DNA from: Rhipidocladum racemiflorum
Taxonomy: Eukaryota > Streptophyta > Magnoliopsida > Poales > Poaceae
Length of the DNA: 64,000 bases
Assembly (NCBI GenBank): GCA_036346355.1
Contig: CM070580.1
Span: 28,625,374-28,689,373 of the forward strand
Direction: 5' to 3'
This document shows, piece by piece, positions 34,513 through 45,031 of the stretch (position 1 is the stretch's first letter; every line of letters begins with the position of its first letter). The notes beneath the pieces were generated by a model, which saw only the letters and a program-made list of their open reading frames with translations, did no database searches and was not told the origin of the DNA. Made by a program: the position numbers and the translations under genes.

Positions 34513-34777
34513 GATAGACGCGGTAAGCGGATTAGCGCGATAAGCGCGATTAGGCGACGATTGGGCCCACGTCTGGCCCAGTGCCGCCAGGCGGGAGGAA
34601 AGTATCGGTAATTTGGTCCATCAGATTTGATGACAGAACATCTTAGCGCTTGATTTTGAGGAAGTAGGATTTATGTGTGCACGTGCTAGGGTGAACAAAG
34701 CAAAGTACCCTCTGTGGGGGCAGAACAGTGTGTGGATGTAGAAAAGAATTAACTGGTGAATTATAAAGGGGTATAGA

Positions 34778-35240
34778 TGTGTCCTATTACTCTTTCTTTC
34801 TTTTTTTCTTGTTCTTAAAGCTTTCTCTTTTTTAAAAGCCAACATAACGTTCTGAACTTTAGTTGAAAATTTATCTAGCTTCTCAAACTATAAAATCAGA
34901 TATTTGATTCTCTAAATTTTACAATCTAATTCAAATAACACTTTAATATGATTTTACATAATGGTATTGCTCATATAGTACAATGAATCAACAATTTTAT
35001 CATATAGGATGACACACGGGCTAAGTTAGCTTAATAATAGGTGGGTCCACATAGGTCTCTCTTGCCGAGGTCTTAATCAAACTTCCATAGATTTTGGCCA
35101 TATAGCTCCTCTCTATTTCGATTTGAAAGATAAGCCTTTGTGAGTTTTACTTGTTATTCACTTAATTTGTTTAGTTTGTCATTCTACGTGATACAAATCA
35201 TTCTCACCGCGTCAAGGCGGGCAATACCATTATACAAAAC
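34778..35240. other. AT-rich intergenic, nothing recognised
   Basis: No gene or repeat boundary is supported between the proposed Helitron 5' end and the 838-bp duplication. Confidence 0.3.
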
Positions 35241-35246
35241 TGGGTA

Positions 35247-36900
35247 TTATTTGAATCGGATTATAATGTTTACAGGGTCAATTATTTAATTTCATAATTT
35301 CATAATTCTTTGTGAGTTTAATGTGTTTATATTTTTTTTCTTGTTTTTAACAAAGGTTCTTCCCGCTTTTGTTAAAATCAAAAGAGAGCGAGTAAGAAAC
35401 CTGGGCACGTACTCGTTATTCGAGCACGAATAGGGATGGCAATTGGGTGAGGCGGGCACAAGTAGCGCTCGTCTATGTTCATGTTCGCTAGACAAAATCT
35501 TCTATACAGGTATACTCATGAAGGATGGCAGGTAAAGAATCTCGTTCATACCCATCGCTCGTGGGTACCCGTGTACCCGCCACCATCAATAATCTTTCCA
35601 ACTAAAGGGCACTAAGAGCTAATAGGCAATGGTGTTGATACAATTCTCTTGATAAAACTGTGGAAATAAGCTACATTCTGTGGATTAAATAATAATTATC
35701 AATGATTCAGAATTTCAAATGCACATATAATAAGAATTAAAATAATATATGCAAACAAATGACGCACAGATGCTCAAATTTAACAATTAAAATGAAAATA
35801 GTTCATTAGTCATCACACATGCTCAAGTTCAATAATTAAAATAGAGATATTCATCAATCATCACACGCATTACAAATCGCGCATCACAGCATCACAAATC
35901 ACAAATTACTAATATGAGGTACCATAAATTAGAAATTAAGAGGCCAACTAGACGTCTATTATAGCCCACATAGCAGTAGAAGGTGGCGTGTAATTGAGCA
36001 GAACGGGTACGAATGGAGCTCCCTATACCTATACCCATTTACCCATCGAGTAAAGTTTGTTCTCCATAAATATTATTTGAATCGGATTATAATGTTTAAA
36101 GGGTCAATTATTTAGTTTCATGATTCAAGATGTCCAACGAGTTTCAAGTGGAGTTTAATGTGTTTATAATTTTTTTTCTTGTTTTTAACAAAGGTTCTTC
36201 CCGCTTTTGCTAAAAGCAAAAGAGAGCGAGTAAGAAACCTGGGCACGTACTCGTTATTCAAGCACAAGTAGGGATGGCAATTGGGTGCGGCGGACACAAG
36301 TAGCGCTCGTCTATATTCATGCCCGCTGGACAAAATCTTCTATACATATATACTCATGAAGGATGGCAGGTAAAGAATCTTGTTCATACTCATCGCTAGT
36401 GGGTACCCGTGTACCCGTCACCATCAATAATCTTTCCAACCAAAGGGCACTAATAGCTAATAGGCAATTGTGCTGATACAATTCTCTTGATAAAATTGTG
36501 GGAATAAGCTACATTCTGTGGATTAAATAATAATTATCAATGATTCAAAATTTCAAATGCACATATAATAATAATTAAAATAACATATGCAAACAAATGC
36601 CGCACATATGCTCAAATTTAACAATTAAAATGAAAATAGTTCATTAGTCATCACACATGCTCAAGTTCAATAATTAAAATAGAGATATTCATCAATCATC
36701 ACACGCATTACAAATCGCACATCACAGCATCACAAATCACAAATTACTAATATGAGGTACCATAAATTAGAAATTAAGAGGCCAACTAGACGTCTATTAT
36801 GGCCCACATAGCAGTAGAAGGTGGCGTGTAATTGAGCGAAACGGGTATGAATGGAGCTTCCCATACCTATACCTATTTACCCATCGGGTAAAGTTTGTCC
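35247..36900. repeat. Tandem duplication, period 838 bp
   Basis: Copy A (about 35247-36065) and copy B (about 36072-36900) are in direct tandem. CAAAGGTTCTTCCCGC is at 35351 and 36189, GTGGGTACCC at 35561 and 36399, and GGCCAACTAGACG at 35942 and 36780: a constant 838-bp offset. Identity is high, with scattered substitutions and one small divergent patch near the start of each copy. Confidence 0.9.
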
Positions 36901-37024
36901 TCTATAAACATACCCACGGACAACAAGAGAGTATGTCCCGCGGACAACAAGAGAGGAACATACTCACATCTATTAGGATTTTTACCCACAGACACATGAG
37001 TAATCAGTAAAATTGCCATATCTA
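35431..37024. mobile_element. hAT-like non-autonomous element with internal duplication
   Basis: The left ends TAGGGATGGCAATTGGGTG at 35431 and 36269 (one per duplicated copy) pair with an inverted right end AAAATTGCCATATCTA at 37009-37024. GGGTACC/ACCCGT words cluster near both ends. Target duplications are only partial (AGCACAAG versus CTCACGAG), so the class is inferred from similarity to the element at 5561-6096. Confidence 0.45.
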
Positions 37025-38180
37025 CTCACGAGTATGGTTCGGCGTATGCTCTTCTGTAACATCATATACACAACGACACAAGTGACAAAAGTATGGCTGG
37101 CAATTGTCAGGAGTATGGTATGTCGGAAAGACTCGTGGTACATTCGGTTTTTTTGACGCTCTGCAATATTTTTTCTACGCGTGAAATATTTTTTCCTCCG
37201 TGTGAAATATTTTTCTTCGATAAAAGTAGACATGTGCACGCGAAAAATATATTGCAGACATTGGAAAAAAATGTTGTAGATATTAGAAAAAATATTACAC
37301 GAGTATCCGAAATTTTTTGTTAGGATCGGACGTCCGGCTCCTAAGGCCCATGGTATATACGGACATACGGTCGTAGTAAACTTTTACTTTTTGGTCAGTT
37401 GTATGATTATTGCTCTATGCACTAGCTGCGCCTACCAAATACTTCGACCCCGTTTCGAAGGTGATTTTCCTCGGTAAATTTTTGGCCCGCCCCCGCCGCC
37501 GCGATCTCTCGTCTCTGAAGCAGGAATCTGGTGAGACGCGATCCATGGCGAGCGTGATCTCCCACTGCTTTGCAATCGAGCAGAAAGCCCTCAGCCCCTC
37601 ACATACGCGCCATGAAGGGAGCTGCCGAGCTAGGACGGCGGATGTGACCATCGAGACGCGGATGCTTCTAATCTGGTGAGTGCGATCCATGGCACTGCAT
37701 TGTGATCTTTCGCCTAACGGAGTGCACTTCCGCACGGCAAGGTCGCCCGTGCTGCTTCACTTCTCAAGCTTGTATAAACGTTGCTCGTTGTCCGTGATCT
37801 TTGTAATGGTCCATGTGTTAGCTATATGGTCAGCGTTTGTATGGATTTTCTCGTGAAGCTTCCTCATATTTAGTCCTCTTCCATATTTTTTTTTACCTTT
37901 GGCTCCCTTTGGATTGGATTTAGGACCGGCCAAAAAACTCGTTAGGACTTAAATAAAAATTGCTTTGACTAATTATTATAATAGTTAATAGGTTCAAAAT
38001 TAAAATGAATTTATTTCAAACGAAAAAATTAATAAGGCTCGGCTTGATAGTAGCTTGTTAGCTCGAATTTAAAATAATCACTTGAATAATAAATGAAATT
38101 ACTACGATTATAGTACTCCAGTTAAGATGGACAGACAACCCTATTTCCGAATGAAATTGCAAAAGGCTAAGGATTCGGCT
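37025..38180. other. Intergenic, GC-rich patch, no gene called
   Basis: 37430-37760 is GC-rich and contains a repeated word TCTGGTGAG...GCGATCCATGGC (about 37525 and 37672), which may be a decayed exon or leader. No protein family is recognised. The rest is AT-rich. Confidence 0.3.
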
Positions 38181-38189
38181 ATTTGCTCA

Positions 38190-38480
38190 AGTTCAAGGAT
38201 CAAAGTCCCGGCGAAATATCGGATTTCGATCCCCTTTGAGATTCATAATCCTAGTGAAATAAAAAAAAATTTCAAATTGCTACAGTAGATCGCCAAAATT
38301 TCCACAAAAATGTCCAGTTTTATTGCTTTTAGGACCATCTTTCGTTTCAAATCTTTTGTGAAGAATTGTGAAGCCTTTTTTAAGGAATACATATGGAAAT
38401 TTTGCAATGAACTCACAACAGTACTTTAGCTCAGTTGGTAGAGATGAGTGTGGAGGCCTGAGACAGGATTCCAAAAACCA
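38190..38480 (+). repeat. GCTACAGTA repeat with tRNA A-box-like sequence
   Basis: CCGGCGAAATATCGG and TTCAAATTGCTACAGTAG resemble the dispersed repeat at 3545-3690 and 5040-5290. They are followed at 38429 by TTTAGCTCAGTTGGTAGAG, a good tRNA D-arm/A-box match. No complete tRNA can be folded by eye. Confidence 0.4.
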
Positions 38481-38734
38481 TTGTAAACCGTTCGTACCGC
38501 TCCGGTTTGAAAAGCAAGACCGTTCGGTTTAGTGGGTAAATTCAAATTCAAATAATTTAGAAAATTTTAAAAATTTTATCCAAATATTCTCTAAAATTAG
38601 TATTAATAGTTTTATAACTCCTGATGTGAATATTTTTATCTAAAAAATGAAGTTTGGAGACGTTTTTTAGCCATTCAAAATGTAGAAATTAGAAAATCCA
38701 AAAAAATAAATAAACTAGAAGTGTTTCTACTAGC

Positions 38735-38955
38735 AATATTTTTTCAATATATGTCAAGTAGCAATATTTACTTTAACATATTTTAGTAACAATATTTGTT
38801 CAATTATATTTAGTAGCGATATTTGTTCAGGTATGTCAAGTAGCGATATTTGTTGAAATATGTCAAGTAGCGATATTTGTTGAAATATGTCAAGTAGCGA
38901 TATTTGTTCAATTATGTCAAGTAGCAATATTTGTTGAAGTATATTTAGTAGCAAT
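38735..38955. repeat. 27-bp minisatellite
   Basis: About eight direct copies of TATGTCAAGTAGCGATATTT plus GTTGAAA or GTTCAAT, period 27 bp. The central copies (38826-38935) are nearly identical and the outer ones degraded. No spacers, so not a CRISPR array. Confidence 0.9.
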
Positions 38956-39103
38956 GGAAGGTGTTGAAATGTAAATGGTGTTGATATGTGAATGCCTATT
39001 TTTGCACTTGTTGAATTGATATGTGAGTAGTATTAAAATGAAAGATTATTTATTGACATATTTTTTGCTAAATACCTACTTTACAACTTGCAATTGTCTA
39101 AAA

Positions 39104-39351
39104 CTAGTTACATGCCCGTGCGTTGCTACGAAAAACAAAATTGATAACAAAAAATAAAGATTAAAAAATAAAAAAAATTATTTCACAAAATCAAACATCT
39201 ATCTTTAACGCTTCGTTTCTTGCGAAAGCTGGCTAATTAAAGCAACGCTTCGTTTCTTGCGTAGGGCAATTAAGCAGGGCAATTAAGCGGCAATTAATGA
39301 CGTGGGAAGAATGGACCACTGCCACCAAGTGCTGCTTTAGAATAGTAGAGA
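39104..39351 (-). mobile_element. Non-autonomous Helitron, 248 bp
   Basis: On the minus strand it begins TCTCTACTATTCTAAAGCAG at 39351, preceded by A, and ends GCACGGGCATGTAACTAG at 39104, followed by T. That is the exact A^T insertion and TC...CTRR signature. It matches the element at 58818-59327 over its full length except for the Stowaway nested in that copy. An internal GAAACGAAGCGTT word occurs twice in each. Confidence 0.88.
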
Positions 39352-40228
39352 TATAGCAAAAGTAATGTTTTTTTTCATATTTAGGAAAGATCGTGTTAGA
39401 ATCTTTCGTGTTTTTCCAATTTTTTTTTATATTTCTTACATTTTCCCTTTTTTTTTGGGAGGGGGGGGGGGAGCGACTTCAATGGTTTTGAGCAAATTTT
39501 GATACCGTCGGGTCATGAAATCCTAAGTCCAAAATGGTATTATTAACCCTATCTGCGACGTCCCTTGTTTGAATCCTGTTCATCACCGCTTTTTTTTCAT
39601 TGCCTGCACTGCTAGGGTCTGTTGAGGAGTTGGATTGGTCGTTAGAATAAAAAAAAAAAGTGATTTTTTTTAGAAATGCTATGCATCAATCATTAACTGG
39701 GCATTTGTGCTCCCCAGTTGCAGTTAATCATACACAGGGGGAAAAAAAGCTTGTGCTATGATATGCATCTCTCTCTCTCCACAGTCCACAGATTAATCAA
39801 CATGAGCTAGCTAGCAGGCTAGCAGCGTCTTGAAGCTGTACAAGTGTTCATTGTTGAGTTGTCCCAAGTATATACCTCCTCATACTCCGGAAAGAAGTAC
39901 AGAAACAAATCGATGCAGCTAGCCAGGAATCAATGGCTACTGGCTGGTAATGCTTGGAAATGTTTTCTTTTCTCTCAGCTCAGATGCAAGTTGCATCAGT
40001 GCTATGAGTACAAATAAATGGAGCAGCAAGATGTGTACATAACTAGTCACTGAATGTTGATGGTTTGTTTCGGTTTAACTTTTTAGTTTTTTAAACCGAC
40101 AAAAAAATGGAAACAAACATAGCCGTATTCATAGCCATCTTCAGCTACCTACCAACCCATCTTCCATTTTCATGGCCAAGGAACGGCTGAACGAGAGCTC
40201 AAGGTACAGAACCAAACTGTTCGACTTA
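39352..40228. other. Intergenic, nothing recognised
   Basis: Contains a run of 12 G (about 39462) and a B-box-like TGTTTGAATCCTG near 39570 followed by a T tract. No gene is supported. Confidence 0.3.
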
Positions 40229-40460
40229 GGGTGCGTTTGGTTGGAGGTACGAGGGTGAACGGAACAGGATGGTACAGGATGGATGGAATGATCCTGGATG
40301 AGATGGTTCAGGGAAGGTGTTTGGTTGTCTGAATGGGATAGTACAAGTTTTTGTTTGGTTGTCTGAATGGGATAGTACAAGTTTTTGTTTGGTTGCCTGA
40401 ATGGGATGATTCTGGATCGTTCAAGATGCTGTTTGGTTTGAAGGATGAGGTAAGTATGAA
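40229..40460. mobile_element. Tourist-like MITE fragment with 34-bp repeats
   Basis: GGGTGCGTTTGGTTGGAGG at 40229 and an ATGGGATGATTC-rich interior resemble Tourist elements such as 29991-30299. TTGGTTGTCTGAATGGGATA recurs at 40321, 40355 and (variant) 40389, a 34-bp period. The right inverted repeat is absent. Confidence 0.45.
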
Positions 40461-40540
40461 ATAGTGTTGTATTATCTGCAGATAGAATACCCTTGAGTGA
40501 TCAAAAAGCCAGATTAACCACGTGCTTATCAAAGAAAAAC

Positions 40541-41941
40541 TGAAAGGACCAACGATGTCGCCTAGAGGGGGGTGAATAGGCGAATTAAAATTTACGCAGC
40601 GGAATAAAACGGGCCGAGCTGGTCAACCCGGAGTCTCCGGGTTTTGGTCCGGATACTCCGGCTTGTCCGGAGTGTCCGGTATTGAGTCCGGACTCTCCGG
40701 GTTAGCTGGCTCGGGAGCGCAATAAAAACTACTCTAGCAAGCGCAACAAACTACTAGAAATAGAATGCAAGAGCAACCTAGAACAATTGCTAGATAAGAT
40801 TTGAATTCAAGCTAAGCAAAGAGCTAGATCTAACTTTACAAACTCAAATCCAAAAGGCAAGACTAGGAAGTAAAGAGAGAGCGAGACACGATTTTTCACC
40901 AAGTTCGGATTCTTGAAGGGAATCCTCGTCTCCGTTGAGGTGGCTCGGTCACACTTGAGCCGGGTCTCTTTCAACCCGCTTTCCTCGGTGTTGCACAAAT
41001 GCACTCGCCCGGCTTCACTTCTTGTCTCTTCCCTTTCGGAGGCGAGACTCGCCTTCACAAGCAGCCAGGGGCTCACCACACGCGTCGGTAGCTCCGTGAC
41101 TCCTAGCCGTCTAGGAGACCTTCAACCTCCAAGAGAAATAGCACCACGAAGAATCGCTTGGAGGATGAACTAGTGCTCAACAAGATGAAATGAATGCACT
41201 TAGCACTTTGCTTCTTCCTCTCCTCACCAAAAAGAATCAACAACCAAATTAATTGGTGGGAGGAAGTGGGGGCTCTATTGAATGCTTAGAGATGGTTAGG
41301 AATGGCTTGAATGCTGCTATGAATGAGCTCAATAGAGATCCTAGCCGTTGGAGTGGAGTGGAGGCTTTAAATACCCTTTTTGAAAACTAGCCGTTACTCC
41401 CGTTTTTGTACAGGCCGGAGTGTCCGGACAAACAACCCGGAGACTCCGGGTTATCCGGAGACTCCGGACCAAATGTCCGGATACTCCGAACCAGCTGGAA
41501 TCAAAAACAACCGAGAGGTCCAACCCGGAGACTCCGGACACAATGTCCGGATACTCCGGATTGAATCCGGAGACTCCGGACCAAATGTCCGGATACTCCG
41601 GGTTACCCAGTTCGGTTTCAATTTGAAACTTTTCAAAACCAAATGTAGGAGTGCTAATTAGAGATGCAATATTTGATGTTGAGCACATGCACATCCTAAA
41701 GTCGATTTCTCGTCATACCCTCTTAATAGTACGGCTATCCTTAAGACACAAATAAATAAAATGTTACAACTGTGGTCTTGATGCCGTCCTTTTGCTTTTA
41801 AGTGGTCATAGGGGCGTCCAATGTCATTCCAAGCTCGATATGATCTCGATCTCTGCAGTATTCTTGGATAAAACATTAGATCTCTTTAATTGTGTCATCA
41901 TTAATCACCAAAACAATTTGAGGGGCCTAGATGCACTTTCA
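40541..41941 (-). repeat. 3' LTR of SIRE element
   Basis: 1401 bp, TG...CA: minus strand TGAAAGTGCATCTAGGCC at 41941 to GGTCCTTTCA at 40541. Carries a cluster of CCGGA(N)TCCGG motifs at 41411-41602 and 40630-40700. Differs from the other LTR by several 1-2 nt deletions concentrated at 40885-41125. Confidence 0.92.
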
Positions 41942-41956
41942 ATCTCCCCCTTTTTG
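41942..41956 (-). other. Polypurine tract of SIRE element
   Basis: Minus strand CAAAAAGGGGGAGAT immediately before the 3' LTR TGAAAG; primes plus-strand DNA synthesis. Confidence 0.85.
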
Positions 41957-42367
41957 GTGTATTGATGACAACACAATTAATCAGCAAATAAAATAACGAG
42001 AATTAGACTTAGCTATAAGATAAAAAAGAGAAGCTCCCCCTAAATGTGTGCATTAGAAGAATTTAGAGGAAACAAATGCACATATTTAACGAGAGATAAC
42101 CGAGAGCTCCCCCTCACACACAGCATCTGAGAATACGCAATCCATGCATAAAATAAGCAATAAAGTCATTACATGGAATAACAGAGTTCACAACACGAAA
42201 TAAGCAAAGATAACAAGAGTCCACAAGCGAATAAATAAGCACAAGAACTCAAACGCCTCTCCAACTCAAACGCCTCTCCAACGCGACTAAAGACGGCTAA
42301 AGACAACGCACAGATATCACTCCCCCTTTGGCATCAAGACACCCAAAAGAGGGAGGAACACGAAGGA

Positions 42368-43994
42368 TCACTCGTCGTCGCCTTCGTCGTCGGACGCGGA
42401 GTACTCGCTACCGGGGTCATCTCCAGCGGCAGGCGGAGAGGAGGAGGTGATGCCGAAGAGCTGATCTGCAGAGGTGGCAGCGCTACTCTCCTCGGAAGAC
42501 CCGGAGGAGTCGCTGGGAGAGACCGCTTCGCCATTGTGGCGGCGGATGCTGCGAATATCTTGACCATTCTTCTTGATCTGCCGACTCATCACCTTCTGCC
42601 TGGTGGAGATGTCGCGGCAAAGAAGGAAGACGTGCTTGAGCATCCGCTGAAGAGTGCCACTAGAAACCTCGGACTGCCCCAAAGAACTGGCAGGAGGCAC
42701 GGCCGGGGTAGAGGTAGAGCCTGAAGCACGACCTCGGCGAAGTCTAGCAGCAGGACCAGGAGCAGCTGGAGGGGCTGGAGTAGACTGAGGGCGGACCTTG
42801 TAAGCAAGATGCTCCTCATCTCTTACAAACTTCAGCCCACTCACTGAAGAGATCAAGGTCATCACGAAGGGTGCAAAGCTGCAACTGGCCATGTTGCTCT
42901 GAGCATTCTGTCTCATCGACTCCCACAAGAAATCAACAATGTCAAACGGGTGGGTGCGCTCGACGAGATGAAACAGCAAGTTCCTTCCATAGGAACTGAT
43001 GGTAGAAGCATCTCCCTCCTTGGGAGAAAGAGTGACCCTCAACATTCTGTTGAGGACAGCAGGAACATCCTTCAGACCCTTGATGGTCCCCACTGTGAAA
43101 CTCCTCGAAGTGTCATACAAAGCCTCCATCTGCTCAGGAGTCATCACTTTCTTTGCATGAAGCTTTGGACTGTCATTATATCTGAGATTGAGGACTCTGG
43201 CAAACCTCTTCTTGCTAGCCACATACCAAATCTTATCAGTCATCCACCATATGGCCTCATCATTCTTATCAAAGTACAAGGTGGCATAGAACTGCATGAT
43301 AATCTCATTGTTCCAGTCATACTTGTATGCCATGATGTTCTTGATCTGATGCAGCTCGCAAATCTGAATGATCTCAGTGAAGACTGGATTGCCTGCAGCA
43401 GCCCATGTATTCCCGATCCAATGGTCTTCATGCGAACCACTCGGGTGCTCAAGTGGGTATAGGACCGCCTCATAGTAATCAGATCAAACCGGTTCCAAAA
43501 CCGGCGGTCCACATACTCATCCCGATGGAGCTCTAGAGGATCTTTCTTCCTGTGCTCAACAATGGCTTTCCCCTTTCCGGATCTCTGTGCGTGTAATCGA
43601 TTACTCTCATTGGGTTCACGGACATTGGATAGTTCCACACGGGCTTGGCCTTGATCGAGGACCAATGAAGTGCCCGAAGCCTGGCCCGGCTTCTCTTCTG
43701 ATCACGAAGCCTGGCATGAGTATCTGCTGGATGCTCATCTGGATCAGGAGTTGGCTGAGGTGGAGGAGACAGGACAGGTGCTGATCCTGGAGCTAGCTGG
43801 CCTCGAGGTCTGGAAATGGGTCTTTTGGCCACTCCAATTCTCTGCCTTTTCTGCGGAGGCTGCGGAGGAGAATTGGTGGGAGACGCCCCCTGAGCGGGCT
43901 CACTGCCACTGGCTGCCTGCTGAGGAGGATCGCTGCCACCAGCTGTCTGCTGAGGAGGATCGCTGCCACCAGAAGTTCCCTGAGAAGGATCCAT
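42368..43994 (-). pseudogene. SIRE third ORF (env-like / plant transposon domain), frameshifted
   Basis: Starts at 43994 (MDPSQGTSGGSDPPQQ), Gln/Pro/Ser-rich with a basic PQKRQRIGVAKRPISR patch, then switches frame near 43560 (RRFWNRFDLITMRRSYTHLS) and again near 43390 (FYATLYFDKNDEAIWWMTDK, VLNLRYNDSPKLHAKKVMTP). It ends in a Ser/Asp-rich acidic tail (SASDDEGDDE). The middle resembles the 'putative plant transposon protein' domain of the extra ORF between pol and the 3' LTR in SIRE-like elements. Its role is not established; some authors call it env-like, but I see no clear signal peptide or membrane segment. Two frame changes make it inactive. Confidence 0.65.
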
Positions 43995-45031
43995 CTGACC
44001 AGATAGAGCGAACGAAAAGAATTAGCTGAGAATCGACGCGAAAAATAGCGAAGAGATGAATCTGGCCGAGGCACCCAACCCGGAGAGTCCGGACAAAATG
44101 TCCGGACACTCCGGATAGACCCGGAGACTCCGGACCCAGAGTCCGGACACTCCGGATTAGCCAGAGAGAGCGCAAGGGCGGCCAAGAGAGGAACAATCCA
44201 ACCCGCACAACTCAACAAATTGACTCTAGATTGCCACAAGAAGATTGGAAAGAGGTCTAGGGCACAATCTAGCACAAGATTTCGCGAGAAAGGGCACGGA
44301 TTGGAACTCACCTCAACGGGATTGAAACCGAGAAAATGCGGGAGAATAGGGAGATCGACACTTCGATCTTGAGAACCTCCACGAGACGAGCCACACCCTA
44401 GAAGAGATGAAGCACGAGGAGAGGCTCAAAGAACCGCAAGAAAGAGTCCAATCCCGGAAGGAAAAAGATTAGGGCACAAAGAAACTTACCAAGATCTCCA
44501 ATCCAAGGACGAGGAAGGGGTCCAAGATCCCTAGGAGATGGAGGAGAAGGTGAGAATCACGCCCTAGCCAAGAGGGGAACACGGGAGAGGGAGAGACGCA
44601 CGGAGAAATAGGAAAGAAACTGAACCGCGCGGGATTTTGGGGTTTAACCGACCGCCCCAACCCGGAGACTCCGGATTTTTAGTCCGGAGACTCCGGTCCA
44701 ACCCGGAGAGTCCGAACAAACAGTCCGGAGACTCCAAATGATCCGGAGACTCCGGATTGAATACCGGACAGTCCGGGTTGCCCAGTTCGGTTAGGAATTT
44801 GACACAAAGAAGGATAGTTCAAGGAATTCAGCGGAGCGAGAGGGAGAAAGATTCCTAACATGTCAACTTGATACATGACCAGCGAACAATAAAGCAAACA
44901 AACTATGGTCACATATCAAATGACAAGATCAGAGGATCAAGAACCAACAACATTGAATAATTTCAAAGAAAAAAGAATGAATAACGTTTTGAAATTCATT
45001 TTTCATTCAACAAACAATATGTGAGCACATG
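43995..45031. other. SIRE non-coding region between pol and ORF3
   Basis: Untranslated interior of the retrotransposon. Holds CCGGA motif clusters at 44078-44158 and 44659-44780. No independent gene. Confidence 0.6.

Larger units (their letters stand above)
31117..34777 (-). mobile_element. Candidate Helitron carrying fragments of three genes
   Basis: The minus-strand 3' end is GCACGGGCAATATACTAG at 31117-31134, ending CTAG and followed by T (base 31116 is A). This matches the GCACGGGCATGTAACTAG ends of the two small Helitrons at 39104 and 59327. The proposed 5' end is TCTATACCCCTTTATAATTC, starting at 34777 and preceded by A. Inside, all on the minus strand, lie in order an MRL7-like first exon, a BTB/POZ fragment, a second MRL7 exon and seven NOL6/Nrap exons with introns. 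Same-strand capture of genomic pieces is characteristic of Helitrons. No replicase-helicase is present. The 3' end is well supported; the 5' end is inferred. Confidence 0.6.

Noticed and set aside
38429..38475. Functional tRNA gene
   Set aside because: Only the D-arm/A-box matches; no anticodon or acceptor stem pairing visible.
38735..38955. Possible CRISPR-like repeat array
   Set aside because: Repeats are contiguous, without spacers, in a plant nuclear genome; it is a minisatellite.
41341..41745. Open frames with PETPDQMSGYSG-type repeats in the LTR
   Set aside because: Translations of the CCGGA motif cluster; present in both LTRs as non-coding sequence.
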